Shown: positions 34,184-44,342 of the stretch, piece by piece
Position numbering within the stretch: the stretch's first letter is position 1
How the letters are laid out: every line of letters begins with the position of its first letter
NCBI RefSeq assembly: GCF_001718695.1
Contig: NZ_CP013420.1
Span: 2,108,001 to 2,172,000, forward strand
Origin: Burkholderia ubonensis
GTDB taxonomy: Bacteria; Pseudomonadota; Gammaproteobacteria; Burkholderiales; Burkholderiaceae
Length of the DNA stretch: 64,000 nt
Reading direction: 5' to 3'
Program-made: the position numbers and the translations under genes
The notes under the pieces: generated by a model
What the model was told of the DNA's origin: nothing
The model's input: the letters and a program-made list of their open reading frames with translations, nothing else
Database searches by the model: none

Positions 34184-34316
34184 GGGGACACCGTCGTAAA
34201 GGGGCCTCGAGGGCCGTTGAACCATTTTCTTGTTGCCGCCGTTACCCGCTCCCGGCAGGAGTCGGCGCGGCCGACAGTGGGCTGGGCAGGCTTCGCCCGG
34301 AACCACCGGAATTCGG

Positions 34317-34346
34317 AATATACGCGACGAATCAAAGGAATAGCAA
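34317..34346 (-). promoter_or_regulatory. Probable sigma-70 promoter of gltBD
   Basis: TTGCTA and TATATT on the minus strand with an 18-bp spacer. This would give a leader of about 125 nt before gltB. Each box matches consensus at four or five of six positions. Confidence 0.5.
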
Positions 34347-34380
34347 CAAAAACCGCTTGATATGACCCCACTTAAACAGA

Positions 34381-34427
34381 TGCATCGATCTGGTGCCGTT
34401 TTATTGGGGCCGTATCGTTTTGGTGCA
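34381..34427. promoter_or_regulatory. Two NtrC-like dyads upstream of gltBD
   Basis: TGCATCGATCTGGTGCC (34381-34397) matches the NtrC dyad TGCACC-N5-GGTGCA at 10 of 12 half-site positions. CGTATCGTTTTGGTGCA (34411-34427) has one perfect half. Their centres are 30 bp apart, near three helical turns. They lie 70-115 bp before the predicted gltB start of transcription. The nitrogen-assimilation context makes NtrC plausible; a good sigma-54 promoter was not found. Confidence 0.4.
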
Positions 34428-34453
34428 AAAAGAAGCGGCGCCCGCGGCGCCGC
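34426..34453 (-). terminator. Intrinsic terminator of the RAYT-like gene
   Basis: Stem GCGGCGCC/GGCGCCGC followed on the minus strand by CTTCTTTTT, 24 bp after the RAYT-like stop. It isolates that gene from gltBD. Confidence 0.8.
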
Positions 34454-34476
34454 CTCCTGGTCCGCCTGCCCGCGCT

Positions 34477-35190
34477 TTATTGCTGGATCGGCGGCGTGTT
34501 CTCGCGCACCTTTCGAGGGCGTCCGCGCGGCAGCGGCGACACGCGCCGGTTCGCGGTGCGCGCCGCCCATTCGCGATAGGTCTCGCCGCCGAGCACCCAG
34601 CCCTTCAGCGTCGCCTGCTGCAGCTGGTCGGCCTGCCGCTCGTCGAGCGGCTGCTCGCACAGCTCCTTGTACGCGCGCTGCCGTTCGAACGGCGTATTGC
34701 CGAGCGCCCAGTAGAGCGGGTGGTCGGTGATCAGGCTGTCGACGGTGAGCCCGACGTGATGCCGGTAGCTCGACCAGCGATAGGCGTCGGGCGTCGCGAC
34801 GAGCTGCGCGCGCACCGGGCTCAGCTCGACCACGCGGCTCGCGAGCAGGAAATACCGCTCGCCTTCGATCACCGTCGCGCGATAGCGGCCTTCCCACAGG
34901 GTGCCGCGCCGCGAATAGCGGCGGTTGAAATGCGCGACGTAGCGACGTCCGACCGCCTGCATCGCCTTCGGCAGGCTGGCCTCGTCGCTCGGCGTCACGA
35001 GCAGCTGCACCTGGCGCGGCAACAGCACGTACGCGTGCACCGCCAGGTGATGATCGCGCGCCGCGGCCTTCAGGCAATCGATGAAGAGCTCGTAGTCCTG
35101 GTCGTCGACGAACGCGGGTTGCTGATCCAGGCCGCGCAATATCACGTGCTGCGGCTGGTCGGGAACGTAGAGTCGTGCTAACCGTGCCAT
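34477..35190 (-). CDS. RAYT-family (REP-associated) transposase-like protein lacking the HUH histidines
   Basis: A Y1-transposase-fold protein of 237 residues. The typical family frame is clear: [32 protein letters not shown] and [11 protein letters not shown], with the candidate catalytic Tyr84. The metal-binding His-x-His that should follow HAYVLLP is Gln60-Val-Gln62 here, so cleavage chemistry is probably lost. The frame is intact and the gene has its own terminator. No REP-type palindromes are visible beside it. It may be a domesticated DNA-binding protein. The start [10 protein letters not shown] is the usual one for the family. Confidence 0.88.
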   Translation of the reverse strand: MARLARLYVPDQPQHVILRGLDQQPAFVDDQDYELFIDCLKAAARDHHLAVHAYVLLPRQVQLLVTPSDEASLPKAMQAVGRRYVAHFNRRYSRRGTLWEGRYRATVIEGERYFLLASRVVELSPVRAQLVATPDAYRWSSYRHHVGLTVDSLITDHPLYWALGNTPFERQRAYKELCEQPLDERQADQLQQATLKGWVLGGETYREWAARTANRRVSPLPRGRPRKVRENTPPIQQ

Positions 35191-35323
35191 GCTGAATGTC
35201 CGTTTGATCGCGTTAGGAAATACCCGAAGGTCCAATTGTGCGCACTTGCGTAGAATCCTCCCGCTCTCGGCGCTGAATCGTACGGTCGTGCGAATCCTAG
35301 GGAGAAAACTCTAACTTACGAGC

Positions 35324-35353
35324 TTGTTTGGTTTTAAACGCAGTAGTCATAAT
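35324..35353 (+). promoter_or_regulatory. Possible promoter of the ompW-like gene
   Basis: TTGTTT and CATAAT with an 18-bp spacer, about 30 bp before the start codon. The -10 box is good and the -35 is weak. Confidence 0.4.
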
Positions 35354-35381
35354 GAGCACGCCTTTGATCGGAGGAGACACA

Positions 35382-36113
35382 ATGAAACGAAAACTGGCCA
35401 TTACGGGGGCCGCAGCGCTCGCGTTCACGTTCGCGGGTGGTACGGCACACGCGCAATCCGCAGGCAGCTTCTACGTCAGCACCGGCTGGCTCCATCTTTC
35501 GCCGCAGGACAGCAGCGATCCGCTGTTCGTCTACCGCGTCGGCGGAACGCCCGTCAACCAATCCATTCCCAACACCGGCGCCGGCATCAGCGACGCCGAC
35601 ACGCTCGGGCTGGCCGCCGGCTACTTCGTCACCGATCACATCTCCACCGAGCTCGTCATGGGGATACCGCCGAAGTTCGACATCACCGGCAAGGGTCGGT
35701 TCGAAAATTTCGGCGTGCTCGGCCGCGCGTATCAGTGGAGCCCTGCGGTGCTGCTCCGATACCACTTCAACGAAGCCAACGCCAAGTTCCGGCCATACGT
35801 CGGCATCGGCGCGACGTACGTGTGGTTCACCGGCGCGAAGATCACGAACGGCGCGTTCGAGAACGGCGTGCTCGGCGGCCCGACCAGCGCGACGACCAGC
35901 AACCAGTGGGCGCCTGTCTTCAACGCGGGCTTCACGTACAACTTCACCAACCACTGGTTCGCCGGCCTGTCGATTTCGTACATCCCGGTGAGCGTCACCG
36001 CGACCTTCACGTCGGCGAAGCGGACCCAGGTCGGCACCCTGACCGAAACGTCAAAGGCCAAGATCAGCCTCAACCCGATCGTCACGTACCTCAACGTCGG
36101 CTACCGTTTCTAA
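35382..36113 (+). CDS. OmpW-family outer-membrane protein
   Basis: A signal peptide (KRKLAITGAAALAFTFAGGTAHA) leads into an eight-stranded beta-barrel of the OmpW/AlkL family, recognisable from TLGLAAGYFVTDHISTELVMGIPPKF, LLRYHFNEANAKFRPYVGIGATY and the C-terminal LNPIVTYLNVGYRF ending in Phe, as outer-membrane barrels do. Such proteins pass small hydrophobic compounds. 243 residues. GGAGGAG precedes the ATG. Single-gene unit with its own terminator. Confidence 0.95.
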   Translation: MKRKLAITGAAALAFTFAGGTAHAQSAGSFYVSTGWLHLSPQDSSDPLFVYRVGGTPVNQSIPNTGAGISDADTLGLAAGYFVTDHISTELVMGIPPKFDITGKGRFENFGVLGRAYQWSPAVLLRYHFNEANAKFRPYVGIGATYVWFTGAKITNGAFENGVLGGPTSATTSNQWAPVFNAGFTYNFTNHWFAGLSISYIPVSVTATFTSAKRTQVGTLTETSKAKISLNPIVTYLNVGYRF

Positions 36114-36195
36114 GCGTAGTCGAATATTTGGGGAATGGTTAATCCCGCTGCAATTTGTAGCGGAATTTTCCTGGCGTTACCCTCCGCAAAGCAGA

Positions 36196-36232
36196 ACGCC
36201 CCGGACGGAAACCCGCCGGGGCGTCGTTTTTT
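36196..36232 (+). terminator. Intrinsic terminator of the ompW-like gene
   Basis: Nine-bp perfect stem ACGCCCCGG/CCGGGGCGT followed by CGTTTTTT. It lies between this gene and the convergent ugpQ. Confidence 0.88.
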
Positions 36233-36249
36233 CGCGTCAGGTTCGCTCG

Positions 36250-37014
36250 CTAGAGGATTCCGTCCAGCGCATGCGGGCCAATCAGGTCGATCCGGTCGGT
36301 GCAGACCGCGTCGACGCCCCAGCGCACGAGTTCGCGCGCCCGTTCGAGGTCATTGACCGTGTAAACCAGGATGCCCAGCCCGGCCGCCTTGATTGCGCGC
36401 ACGAGCGGCTCGTCGAGCCGCGTGTGATCCGCGTGCAGCGACACGCAGCCGAGCGCGTCGACCGCCTGCGCGTACCAGTCGTCCGGCACCGTCTCGTACA
36501 GCATGCCGCGCGGCAGGCCGGGCGCGGTGACGCGCGCCTGCTGCAGCGCATCGAAAGAAAACGACGACAACAGCGGCGGCACCGCGGCGCCGCGCCAGCA
36601 GGCAGCCGCATCCGCGGCCACGCGCTGCCCGGTTTCGCGATCGCGTCCCGGGCACGGCTTGATCTCGACGTTCGCCGCCAGCCCGAGCGCGACGCAGCGC
36701 GCCGCCGCCGCCTCGAACGTCGGCATCCGCTCGCCCGCGAAGCGCGCGTCGAACCACGCGCCGGCGTCGAGCGCCGCGAGCTCCGCATAGCGCATCGCGG
36801 CCGCCGGGCCGTGGCCGTCCGAGGTCCGGTCGACCGTATTGTCGTGCAGCAGGAACGTGACGTCGTCCGCCGACAGCTTCGCGTCGAATTCGACCATCGC
36901 GTGGCCGCGCCGCGCGCCTTCGTCGAGCGCGGCGAGCGTGTTCTCCGGCGCGAGCGTGCCGCCGCCGCGATGGGCGACGACGCGCGGGTACGGCCAGTCA
37001 GGGCGGAAAGTCAT
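36250..37014 (-). CDS. ugpQ: Glycerophosphodiester phosphodiesterase
   Basis: Hydrolyses glycerophosphodiesters to glycerol-3-phosphate and an alcohol. GDPD motifs: VVAHRGGGTLAPENTLAAL (catalytic His), EFDAKLSADDVTFLLHDNTVDRTSDG (metal ligands and second His) and VEIKP. 254 residues from MTFRPDWPY. Last gene of the ugp operon, 35 bp after ugpC. Confidence 0.96.
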   Translation of the reverse strand: MTFRPDWPYPRVVAHRGGGTLAPENTLAALDEGARRGHAMVEFDAKLSADDVTFLLHDNTVDRTSDGHGPAAAMRYAELAALDAGAWFDARFAGERMPTFEAAAARCVALGLAANVEIKPCPGRDRETGQRVAADAAACWRGAAVPPLLSSFSFDALQQARVTAPGLPRGMLYETVPDDWYAQAVDALGCVSLHADHTRLDEPLVRAIKAAGLGILVYTVNDLERARELVRWGVDAVCTDRIDLIGPHALDGIL

Positions 37015-37049
37015 CGTCAGCCTCGTCGCTCGTTCGGAGGTTCGTCGGG

Positions 37050-38135
37050 TCAGCCGGCGCGCTTGCCGGTCTCGGGATCGAAGAAATGCAGCCGGTGCGC
37101 GGGCAGCGCGACCGCGAGCGCCGTGCCGCGCGCGGGGCGGTCCGCGTGCGGCAGGCGCACCGCGACGTCGTGCGCGCCCCAGCGGCCGTGCACGAGGTTG
37201 TCCGCGCCGAGCAGCTCGCACGAATCGACCGGCAGGGTGACATTCGGCAAGCCCGGCTGCGGCGTCATGTGCTCCGGGCGCACGCCGAGCACCCAGTCGC
37301 GGCCCGTCGCGATCTCCGTGCCGATTCCAGGCGCGCCGGCGACCGGCAGCGCGGGGCCGCCGCCTGCGACCTCGAACGTCGCGCCATCGTCCGACAGCCG
37401 CCCGTGCAGCAGGTTCATCGCCGGCGAGCCGATGAAGCCCGCGACGAACACCGTCGCCGGCTTCTCGTAGACGTCGACCGGCGCGCCGATCTGCTCCGCG
37501 TGGCCGCGGTTCATCACGATCACGCGCTGCGCGAGCGTCATCGCCTCGATCTGGTCGTGCGTCACGTATACGCTCGTCGTCGCGAGCCGCGCATGCAGCC
37601 GCTGGATTTCGAGCCGCATCTGCACGCGCAGCTTCGCGTCGAGGTTCGACAGCGGCTCATCGAACAGGAACACCGACGGCTCGCGCACGATCGCACGCCC
37701 CATCGCGACCCGCTGCCGCTGCCCGCCCGACAGCTCGCGCGGCCGCCGCGCGAGCAGCGGCTCGAGCTCGAGGATCTTCGCGGCCGAGGCGACGCGCGCG
37801 TCGATCGTCGCACGCTCGACGCCGCGGATCTTCAGCCCGTAGCCCATGTTCTGCGCGACCGTCATGTGCGGATACAGCGCATAGTTCTGGAACACCATCG
37901 CGATGTCGCGATCCTTCGGCTCGAGCGCGTTGACGACCCGCTCGCCGATCGCGATCTCGCCGTCAGTCACGCTCTCGAGCCCGGCGATCATCCGCAGGAG
38001 CGTCGACTTGCCGCAGCCCGACGGCCCGACCAGCACGATGAACTCGCCGTCGGCAATGTCGACGTCGATGCCGTGCAGCACCTGCTGCTTCCCGTCATAG
38101 GATTTCCTGACGCCTCTCAAGCTCAGCGCAGCCAT
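37050..38135 (-). CDS. ugpC: Glycerol-3-phosphate ABC transporter ATPase
   Basis: MalK-type importer ATPase, 361 residues. Walker A is GPSGCGKST, the signature is ELSGGQRQR, Walker B is [12 protein letters not shown], and the switch is [11 protein letters not shown]-terminal TOBE regulatory domain follows after about residue 240. Drives UgpA/UgpE. Confidence 0.97.
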   Translation of the reverse strand: MAALSLRGVRKSYDGKQQVLHGIDVDIADGEFIVLVGPSGCGKSTLLRMIAGLESVTDGEIAIGERVVNALEPKDRDIAMVFQNYALYPHMTVAQNMGYGLKIRGVERATIDARVASAAKILELEPLLARRPRELSGGQRQRVAMGRAIVREPSVFLFDEPLSNLDAKLRVQMRLEIQRLHARLATTSVYVTHDQIEAMTLAQRVIVMNRGHAEQIGAPVDVYEKPATVFVAGFIGSPAMNLLHGRLSDDGATFEVAGGGPALPVAGAPGIGTEIATGRDWVLGVRPEHMTPQPGLPNVTLPVDSCELLGADNLVHGRWGAHDVAVRLPHADRPARGTALAVALPAHRLHFFDPETGKRAG

Positions 38136-38167
38136 ACGTCGTCCTTCTCCTCGTAGCGTGTCCGTGG

Positions 38168-39013
38168 TTACTTTTCAGAATCGACGAGGCCGCGCACGAA
38201 CCAGCGCTGCATCGCCAGCACGACGACGAGCGGCGGAATCATCGCCAGCAGCGTCGCCGCCATCACGTAATGCCATTCGGTCGCGGTGTCGCCGCTCGCG
38301 ATCATCGTCTTGATGCCGACCACGGACGTCGACAGCGACGCCTCCGTCGTGATCAGGATCGGCCACAGGTACTGGTTCCACCCGTAGATGAAGGTGATCA
38401 CGAACAGCGCGGCGATGCTCGTCTTCGACAGCGGCAGCACGACGTCCCAGAAGAAGCGCAGCGGCCCCGCGCCGTCGATGCGCGCCGCGTCCATCAGCTC
38501 GTCGGGCAGCGTCATGAAGAACTGGCGGAACAGGAAGGTCGCGGTCGCCGACGCGATCAGCGGCAGCGTGAGCCCCGCGTAGCTGTTGGTCATATGCAGC
38601 GTCGACACGACCTGCACGGTCGGGAAGATCCGCACCTCGACCGGCAGCATCAGCGTGACGAAGATCAGCCAGAACGCCGCATTGCGGAACGGGAAGCGGA
38701 AATAGACGATCGCGTACGCGGACAGGATCGACACCGCGATCTTGCCGACCGCGATGCCGAGCGCCATCGCGAAGCTGTTGGCGAGCAGCAGGCCGAACGG
38801 CGCGGTCGTGCCGCCGCTGCCGTGCCGCCAGATGTACGCGACGTTCTCGATGAGGTGCGTGCTCGGCACGAGCGACAACGGCACCGTGAACACTTCCTGC
38901 GCGCTCATCGTCGCCGCGCAGAACGCGACGTAGACGGGAAACACGAGCAGCGCGACGCCCGCGATCAGCACCGCGTGGCAGAACAGGTCGAAGCCCTTGC
39001 GATTCTCGATCAT
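38168..39013 (-). CDS. ugpE: Glycerol-3-phosphate ABC transporter permease UgpE
   Basis: Six-helix permease of the MalG type, 281 residues. The EAA loop that contacts UgpC is [26 protein letters not shown]. Its ATG overlaps the ugpA stop by 4 nt. Confidence 0.97.
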   Translation of the reverse strand: MIENRKGFDLFCHAVLIAGVALLVFPVYVAFCAATMSAQEVFTVPLSLVPSTHLIENVAYIWRHGSGGTTAPFGLLLANSFAMALGIAVGKIAVSILSAYAIVYFRFPFRNAAFWLIFVTLMLPVEVRIFPTVQVVSTLHMTNSYAGLTLPLIASATATFLFRQFFMTLPDELMDAARIDGAGPLRFFWDVVLPLSKTSIAALFVITFIYGWNQYLWPILITTEASLSTSVVGIKTMIASGDTATEWHYVMAATLLAMIPPLVVVLAMQRWFVRGLVDSEK

Positions 39014-39894
39014 GCGTATTGCACCCTGCGTTCGACGAAGCGGAACTGGATCACCGTCAGCCCGACGACGATCGCCATCAGCACGACCGACTGCGCGCCC
39101 GAGCTGCCGATGTCGAGCCCCTGGAAGCCTTCCGCGAAGATCTTGTAGATCAGCGTCTTGGTGCTCTGCGCGGGGCCGCCGGCGGTCGCGGCGTCGATCA
39201 CCGGGAACGTGTCGAAGAACGCGTAGACGAGGTTCACGACCAGCAGGAAGAAGCTCGTCGGCGACAGGAGCGGCAGCACCACGTGGAAGAAGCGCCGCAC
39301 CGGGCCCGCGCCGTCGATCGCGGCCGCTTCCATCAGCGAGCGCGGGATCGCCTGCAGCCCCGCGTAGAAGAACAGGAAGTTGTAGCTCACCTGCTTCCAC
39401 ACCGACGCGAGCACGACCAGGAACATCGCCTGCCCGCCGTTCAGCGCGTGGTTCCAGACGATTCCCGACTTCGCGAGCGCATAGGTGACGAGGCCGATGC
39501 TCGGGTTGAACAGGAACGCCCACAGCACCGCGGCGATCGTCGGCGCGACCGCATACGGCCAGATCAGCAGCGTGCGGTACGCGCGCGCGCCGCGCACCAC
39601 GCGGTCCGCGCACGCGGCGAGCAGCAGCGACACGACGAGCCCGCTCACGGTGACGAGCGCGCTGAACACGAGCGTCGTGCGAAACGAGTCGAGATACAGC
39701 GGATCGGCGAACAGGTGCGCGAAGTTCGCGAAGCCGACGAACTCGCTCGACGTGCCGAACGCGTCCTGCATCTGCGTCGACTGCCACAGCGCGACGCCGG
39801 CGGGCCACAGGAAGAACACGCCGGTGATCGCGAGCTGCGGCGCGATCAGCAGGTACGGCAACAGGCTCGTGCCGAAACGGGAACGGGATTGCAT
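39010..39894 (-). CDS. ugpA: Glycerol-3-phosphate ABC transporter permease UgpA
   Basis: Six-helix permease of the MalF type, 294 residues, with the EAA loop [26 protein letters not shown]. Pairs with UgpE. 96 bp after ugpB. Confidence 0.97.
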   Translation of the reverse strand: MQSRSRFGTSLLPYLLIAPQLAITGVFFLWPAGVALWQSTQMQDAFGTSSEFVGFANFAHLFADPLYLDSFRTTLVFSALVTVSGLVVSLLLAACADRVVRGARAYRTLLIWPYAVAPTIAAVLWAFLFNPSIGLVTYALAKSGIVWNHALNGGQAMFLVVLASVWKQVSYNFLFFYAGLQAIPRSLMEAAAIDGAGPVRRFFHVVLPLLSPTSFFLLVVNLVYAFFDTFPVIDAATAGGPAQSTKTLIYKIFAEGFQGLDIGSSGAQSVVLMAIVVGLTVIQFRFVERRVQYA

Positions 39895-39990
39895 CGCGGA
39901 GATCCGGTCAGGCCAGAAGGCAGGGATGAACGGCCGCCGGCCGTCGCGCGGGTTCGTGCGACACGGCCGGCGGCGCAGGGCGAAGCGCGC

Positions 39991-41325
39991 TCAGCTGCCC
40001 GACTTCTCGAAGCGGCGCAGCAGTTCGTCGCCGCGCGTGGCCGCGGAATCGAGCGCGTCCTTCGGCGCCTTCTTCTGCGCCCAGACCTGCTCGAACTCCT
40101 CGTCGACGACCGTGCGGATCTGCGGCATGTTGCCGAGCCGCAGCCCCTTCGTGTACGGCAGCGGCGGCTTGTTCATCATCTGCTTGATCGCGGTTTCCGC
40201 ACTCGGGTTCTTCGCGTAGAAGCCCTGCTGGCGCGTCAGGTCGTACGCGGCCGTCGTGACCGGCAGGTAGCCCGTGTCCTGGTGCCACTTCGCGGCGACG
40301 GGCGGCGAGCTCAGGTATGCGAGGAATTTCGCGACGCCCTTGTAGGTCGCCGGGTCCTTGCCCGCCAGCACCCACAGGCTCGCGCCGCCGATGATCGCGT
40401 TCTGCGGCGCCCCCTTCACATTCGCGTCGTACGGCATCATGCCGGTGCCGAAATCGAACTTCGCGAACTTGCGCAGCGTCGCGAGCGCGCCCGACGACGT
40501 CGTCATGATCCCGCAGTCGCCGCTGTAGAACTTCGACGACGCCTCGTCCTTGCGGCCCGCGTACGTGAACGTGCCGTCCTTCGCCATCTGCTGCAGGAAC
40601 TGGATGTGCGCGACCTGCTGCGGCTTGTTGAACTCGAGCGCCGCGTCGGCGCCGTCGAAGCCGTTGTTGCGGCTCGCGAACGGCACGCCATGCCACGCGC
40701 TGTAGTTCTCGAGCTGGATCCAGCCCTGCCAGCCGGTCGTGAAGCCGCACGCCATGCCCGACTTGCGCAGCTTCTCCGCGTCGGCCTTCACTTCGTCCCA
40801 GGTCTTCGGCGGCTGGTTCGGGTCGAGCCCGGCCTTCTTGAACGCGTCCTTGTTGTAGTACAGCACCGGCGTCGAGCTGTTGAACGGCATCGACACCAGA
40901 TGGCCCGTCTTCGCGTCGCTGTAGTAGCTTGCAATGGTCGGCACGAACGCCTTTTCGTCGAGCGGCACGCCGGCCTGCTTGAACACGTCGTAGACGGGCA
41001 CCACCGCCTTCTTCGCCTGCATCATCGTCGCGGTGCCGACTTCATAGACCTGGAGGATCGCCGGCGCGTTGCCGCTGCGGTACGCGGCAATGCCCGCCGC
41101 GAGCGCCTGGTCGTAGGTGCCCTTGAAGACCGGCACGATCTTGTAGTCGCTTTGCGACGCGTTGAACTGCGCGGCGATGTCGTTGACCCGCTCGCCGAGC
41201 GCGGCTTCCATCGCATGCCAGAACTGGATTTCCGTCGCCGCAAATGCTGCGTGCTGCGCGCCGGCCATCAGCACGCCCCCGAGTGCGAGCGAGCGAACCA
41301 GCGTCCCTACGGGCTTCTTCTTCAT
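39991..41325 (-). CDS. ugpB: Periplasmic glycerol-3-phosphate-binding protein
   Basis: Solute-binding protein of the Ugp importer. The signal peptide ends about FAATE; the mature start [27 protein letters not shown] and the stretch [18 protein letters not shown] are typical of UgpB. 444 residues, normal length. First gene of ugpBAECQ; it begins 91 bp after dgt, so it could have its own promoter. Confidence 0.97.
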   Translation of the reverse strand: MKKKPVGTLVRSLALGGVLMAGAQHAAFAATEIQFWHAMEAALGERVNDIAAQFNASQSDYKIVPVFKGTYDQALAAGIAAYRSGNAPAILQVYEVGTATMMQAKKAVVPVYDVFKQAGVPLDEKAFVPTIASYYSDAKTGHLVSMPFNSSTPVLYYNKDAFKKAGLDPNQPPKTWDEVKADAEKLRKSGMACGFTTGWQGWIQLENYSAWHGVPFASRNNGFDGADAALEFNKPQQVAHIQFLQQMAKDGTFTYAGRKDEASSKFYSGDCGIMTTSSGALATLRKFAKFDFGTGMMPYDANVKGAPQNAIIGGASLWVLAGKDPATYKGVAKFLAYLSSPPVAAKWHQDTGYLPVTTAAYDLTRQQGFYAKNPSAETAIKQMMNKPPLPYTKGLRLGNMPQIRTVVDEEFEQVWAQKKAPKDALDSAATRGDELLRRFEKSGS

Positions 41326-41416
41326 CGACCTCTTCTCCTATGAAAACGATACCAACCGCATGTACGGCTTTCCCGTTGCCAGCGAACCGGCGAAGTCTAG
41401 TGATCGAATGTGACAG

Positions 41417-42628
41417 TCAGTTGTCGCTGACGACGAACAGCCGCTGGTATTCCTTCAGCGCGAAACGATCGGTCATGCCGGCGATGTAGTGGGCGACGAG
41501 GCGCGGCTGCTTCGCCGGATCGTCGGACTGGTACGGCGGCGGCAGCAGGCGCGGATCGTCGCAGAACGCGTCGAACAGGCCGCTGACGACGCGCTGCGCC
41601 TTGTTCGCCATCCTCATGACCTTGTAATGGCGGTACAGGTTCTTGAACAGGAAGCGCTTGAGCGCCGCCGCCTGCGCGGCGACCGCTTCGCTGTGCGCGA
41701 CGATCGGCGGGGCCGCGCGCACGTCGTCGAGCGAGGCCGGCGCGATGCGCGCGAGATTGCGCGTGGTTTCGTCGATCAGGTCGACGATCAGCGTATTGAT
41801 GATGCGGCGCACCGTCTCGTGCACGAGACGCCGGCCTTCGAGATGCGGGAATTCGGCGAGCGCCTCGTCGTGGTGACGCTGCCAGAGCTCGACTTCCGCG
41901 AGCTGCTCGATCGTGACGAGCCCGGAGCGCAGGCCGTCGTCGACGTCGTGGTTGTTGTAGGCGATCTCGTCGGCGATGTTCGCGAGCTGCGCCTCGAGCG
42001 ACGGCTGGCGCCCCTGCAGGAACCGCTCGCCGAGCGCGCCGAGCTTGCGCGCGTTCTCGCGCGAGCAGTGCTTGAGGATGCCCTCGCGCGTCTCGAAGCA
42101 GAGATTCAGGCCGTTGAACGCGCCGTAGTGCTCCTCAAGCTCGTCGACGACGGCGAGGCTCTGCAGGTTGTGCTCGAAGCCGCCGTGCTCGCGCATGCAC
42201 GCGTTGAGCGCGTCCTGCCCCGCATGGCCGAACGGCGTATGGCCGAGGTCGTGCGCGAGCGAGATCGCCTCGACGAGATCCTCGTTCAGCCGCAGGTTGC
42301 GCGCGACCGAGCGCGCGATCTGCGCGACTTCGAGGCTGTGCGTGAGGCGGGTGCGGAACAGGTCGCCTTCGTGATTGACGAAGACCTGGGTCTTGTATTC
42401 GAGCCGGCGGAATGCGGTCGAGTGGACGATGCGGTCGCGATCGCGCTGGAATTCGGTGCGGGCCGCCGGCGGCGGCTCGGGATGGCGCCGGCCGCGCGAG
42501 CACGACGCGTGCGCGGCATACGGAGCGAGATGGGCTTCCAGCGCCGCCAGCGTCGGCGGCTCGGCCACCACCGGCGCGGCGACTGCACGGCTGGCCTGGG
42601 GCAGTTTGCTGCTGGATGTCTCGCTCAC
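41417..42628 (-). CDS. dgt: Deoxyguanosinetriphosphate triphosphohydrolase-like protein
   Basis: HD-domain dNTPase, 403 residues, releasing tripolyphosphate from dNTPs. Key motifs: [11 protein letters not shown], the metal-binding His of [17 protein letters not shown], the HD of [15 protein letters not shown], and the further Asp region [18 protein letters not shown]. The start is a GTG with GGAGGAG before it. It lies 41 bp after aroB, as in many betaproteobacteria. Confidence 0.95.
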   Translation of the reverse strand: MSETSSSKLPQASRAVAAPVVAEPPTLAALEAHLAPYAAHASCSRGRRHPEPPPAARTEFQRDRDRIVHSTAFRRLEYKTQVFVNHEGDLFRTRLTHSLEVAQIARSVARNLRLNEDLVEAISLAHDLGHTPFGHAGQDALNACMREHGGFEHNLQSLAVVDELEEHYGAFNGLNLCFETREGILKHCSRENARKLGALGERFLQGRQPSLEAQLANIADEIAYNNHDVDDGLRSGLVTIEQLAEVELWQRHHDEALAEFPHLEGRRLVHETVRRIINTLIVDLIDETTRNLARIAPASLDDVRAAPPIVAHSEAVAAQAAALKRFLFKNLYRHYKVMRMANKAQRVVSGLFDAFCDDPRLLPPPYQSDDPAKQPRLVAHYIAGMTDRFALKEYQRLFVVSDN

Positions 42629-42669
42629 GTCTCCTCCATGTCAGGGGCGCCGGGGCATCCGGGCCGCAG

Positions 42670-43749
42670 TTACCGGGTCGTCTGCGCCAGGGTGGCGAAC
42701 ACGGCCTCGTCGGGCGCCGGCGCGATCAGCGTATCGCCGAAGCGCTTCAGCAGGATGAACTTGATCGCGCCGGCTTCGGCCTTCTTGTCGACGCGCATCA
42801 GGTCCATGTAGCGCGCGTCGCCGAGCGCCGGCGCGCGGGTCGGCAGGTGCGCGGCCGCGATCACCGCGTCGAGGCGCTGCCGCGACGCTTCGTCCAGCAG
42901 GCCGAGCCGCACCGACAGGTCGCCCGCCATCACCATCCCGCAGCCGACCGCCTCGCCGTGCAGCCACTCGCCGTAGCCGAGCCCGGCCTCGATCGCGTGC
43001 CCGAACGTGTGGCCGAAGTTGAGGATCGCGCGCAGGCCGCCTTCGCGTTCGTCGGCCGCGACCACGCTCGCCTTGATCTCGCACGAGCGCTTGACGGCCT
43101 CGGCGAGCGCGCCGGGCTCGCGACGGTTCAATGCGTCGACGTTCGCTTCGATCCAGTCGAAGAACGCGGCGTCGGCGATCGCGCCGGTCTTGATGATTTC
43201 GGCGATGCCCGCCGCCAGTTCGCGCTCGGGCAGCGTCGTCAGCGCGCCGATGTCCGCGATCACCGCCTGCGGCTGGTAGAACGCGCCGATCATGTTCTTG
43301 CCGAGCGGGTGATTGATGCCGGTCTTGCCGCCGACCGACGAGTCGACCTGCGACAGCAGCGTCGTCGGCACCTGGATGAACGGCACGCCGCGCATGTAGC
43401 ACGCGGCCGCGAAGCCCGTCATGTCGCCGATCACGCCGCCGCCGAGCGCGACGAGCGTGGTCTTGCGGTCCGCACGTTCGGTCAGCAGGCCGTCGAAGAT
43501 CAGGTTCAGCGTTTCCCAGTTCTTGTACGCCTCGCCGTCCGGCAGCACGACCGTCGACACGCGCTTGCCGAGCGGCGCGAGCGCGGCGCGCAGCGCATCG
43601 CCGTAGAGCGGATCGACCGTCGTGTTCGTGACGATCGTGATGGACGAGCCCTTGATGTGGGGCGCGAACAGTTCGGTGCGGCCGATCAGGCCGGCGCCAA
43701 TATGAATCGGATAGGCGCGCTCGCCCAGGTCGACGTTGACAGTAATCAT
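42670..43749 (-). CDS. aroB: 3-dehydroquinate synthase
   Basis: Second step of the shikimate pathway, NAD- and zinc-dependent. Diagnostic stretches are [55 protein letters not shown], and the zinc ligands in [12 protein letters not shown]. 359 residues. Its ATG overlaps the aroK stop by 4 nt. Confidence 0.98.
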   Translation of the reverse strand: MITVNVDLGERAYPIHIGAGLIGRTELFAPHIKGSSITIVTNTTVDPLYGDALRAALAPLGKRVSTVVLPDGEAYKNWETLNLIFDGLLTERADRKTTLVALGGGVIGDMTGFAAACYMRGVPFIQVPTTLLSQVDSSVGGKTGINHPLGKNMIGAFYQPQAVIADIGALTTLPERELAAGIAEIIKTGAIADAAFFDWIEANVDALNRREPGALAEAVKRSCEIKASVVAADEREGGLRAILNFGHTFGHAIEAGLGYGEWLHGEAVGCGMVMAGDLSVRLGLLDEASRQRLDAVIAAAHLPTRAPALGDARYMDLMRVDKKAEAGAIKFILLKRFGDTLIAPAPDEAVFATLAQTTR

Positions 43750-44300
43750 GCTTGTATAGGCTTGGCGACGACGCCTGCCATCTCGAGTTGCATCAGCACC
43801 ATGTTGACGAGGCCGTTGACCGACGGGCGGCCGGTTTCGATGACGAAATCCGCGCATTCCCGATACAGCGGGTCGCGCACTTCGTAGAGCGCTTCGAGAC
43901 GCGCCTTCGGATCGTCGGTCTGCAGCAGCGGCCGGTTCTTGTCCTTGCGCGTGCGCAGCCACAGATCGTGCGGATTGGCGCGCAGATAGACGACGATGCC
44001 ATGGGATTTGAGGCATTCGCGATTTTCGGGGCGCAGGATCGCGCCGCCGCCCGTCGCGAGCACGATGTGCTCGCGCTGCGCGAGCTCGGCGATCATTTGC
44101 GCTTCGCGGTCGCGAAACCCGGCTTCGCCTTCCATCTCGAAGATCACCGGAATGCGTGCGCCCGTCCGCGCCTCGATCTCGTGGTCGGAGTCGAAGAACG
44201 TCCTGTCGAGCCGGCGCGCGACCGCGCGGCCTACGGTGGTCTTACCCGCCCCCATAAGGCCGACGAAAAATACGTTTGCGTGTGGATCCCGCGCTTGCAA
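43746..44300 (-). CDS. aroK: Shikimate kinase
   Basis: Phosphorylates shikimate. The P-loop is GLMGAGKTT, the substrate-binding [11 protein letters not shown] and GGGAI are present, and the lid holds [12 protein letters not shown]. 184 residues. The likely start is a TTG with AAAGGA before it; no ATG is available near the N-terminus. The gene stands between pilQ and aroB, the classic pil-aroKB order. Confidence 0.97.
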   Translation of the reverse strand: MQARDPHANVFFVGLMGAGKTTVGRAVARRLDRTFFDSDHEIEARTGARIPVIFEMEGEAGFRDREAQMIAELAQREHIVLATGGGAILRPENRECLKSHGIVVYLRANPHDLWLRTRKDKNRPLLQTDDPKARLEALYEVRDPLYRECADFVIETGRPSVNGLVNMVLMQLEMAGVVAKPIQA

Positions 44301-44342
44301 CGGCTTTTCCTTTGCTTCAATCTTGCTGGTGTGTGGCGCAGC

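Noticed and set aside
34355..34368. Candidate sigma-54 promoter (GG-N10-GC) before gltB
   Set aside because: Only the GG and GC positions match; the conserved CAC and TT bases are absent.
39019..41343. A 774-codon plus-strand frame across ugpA and ugpB
   Set aside because: Antisense to two well-supported transporter genes; no recognisable domain.
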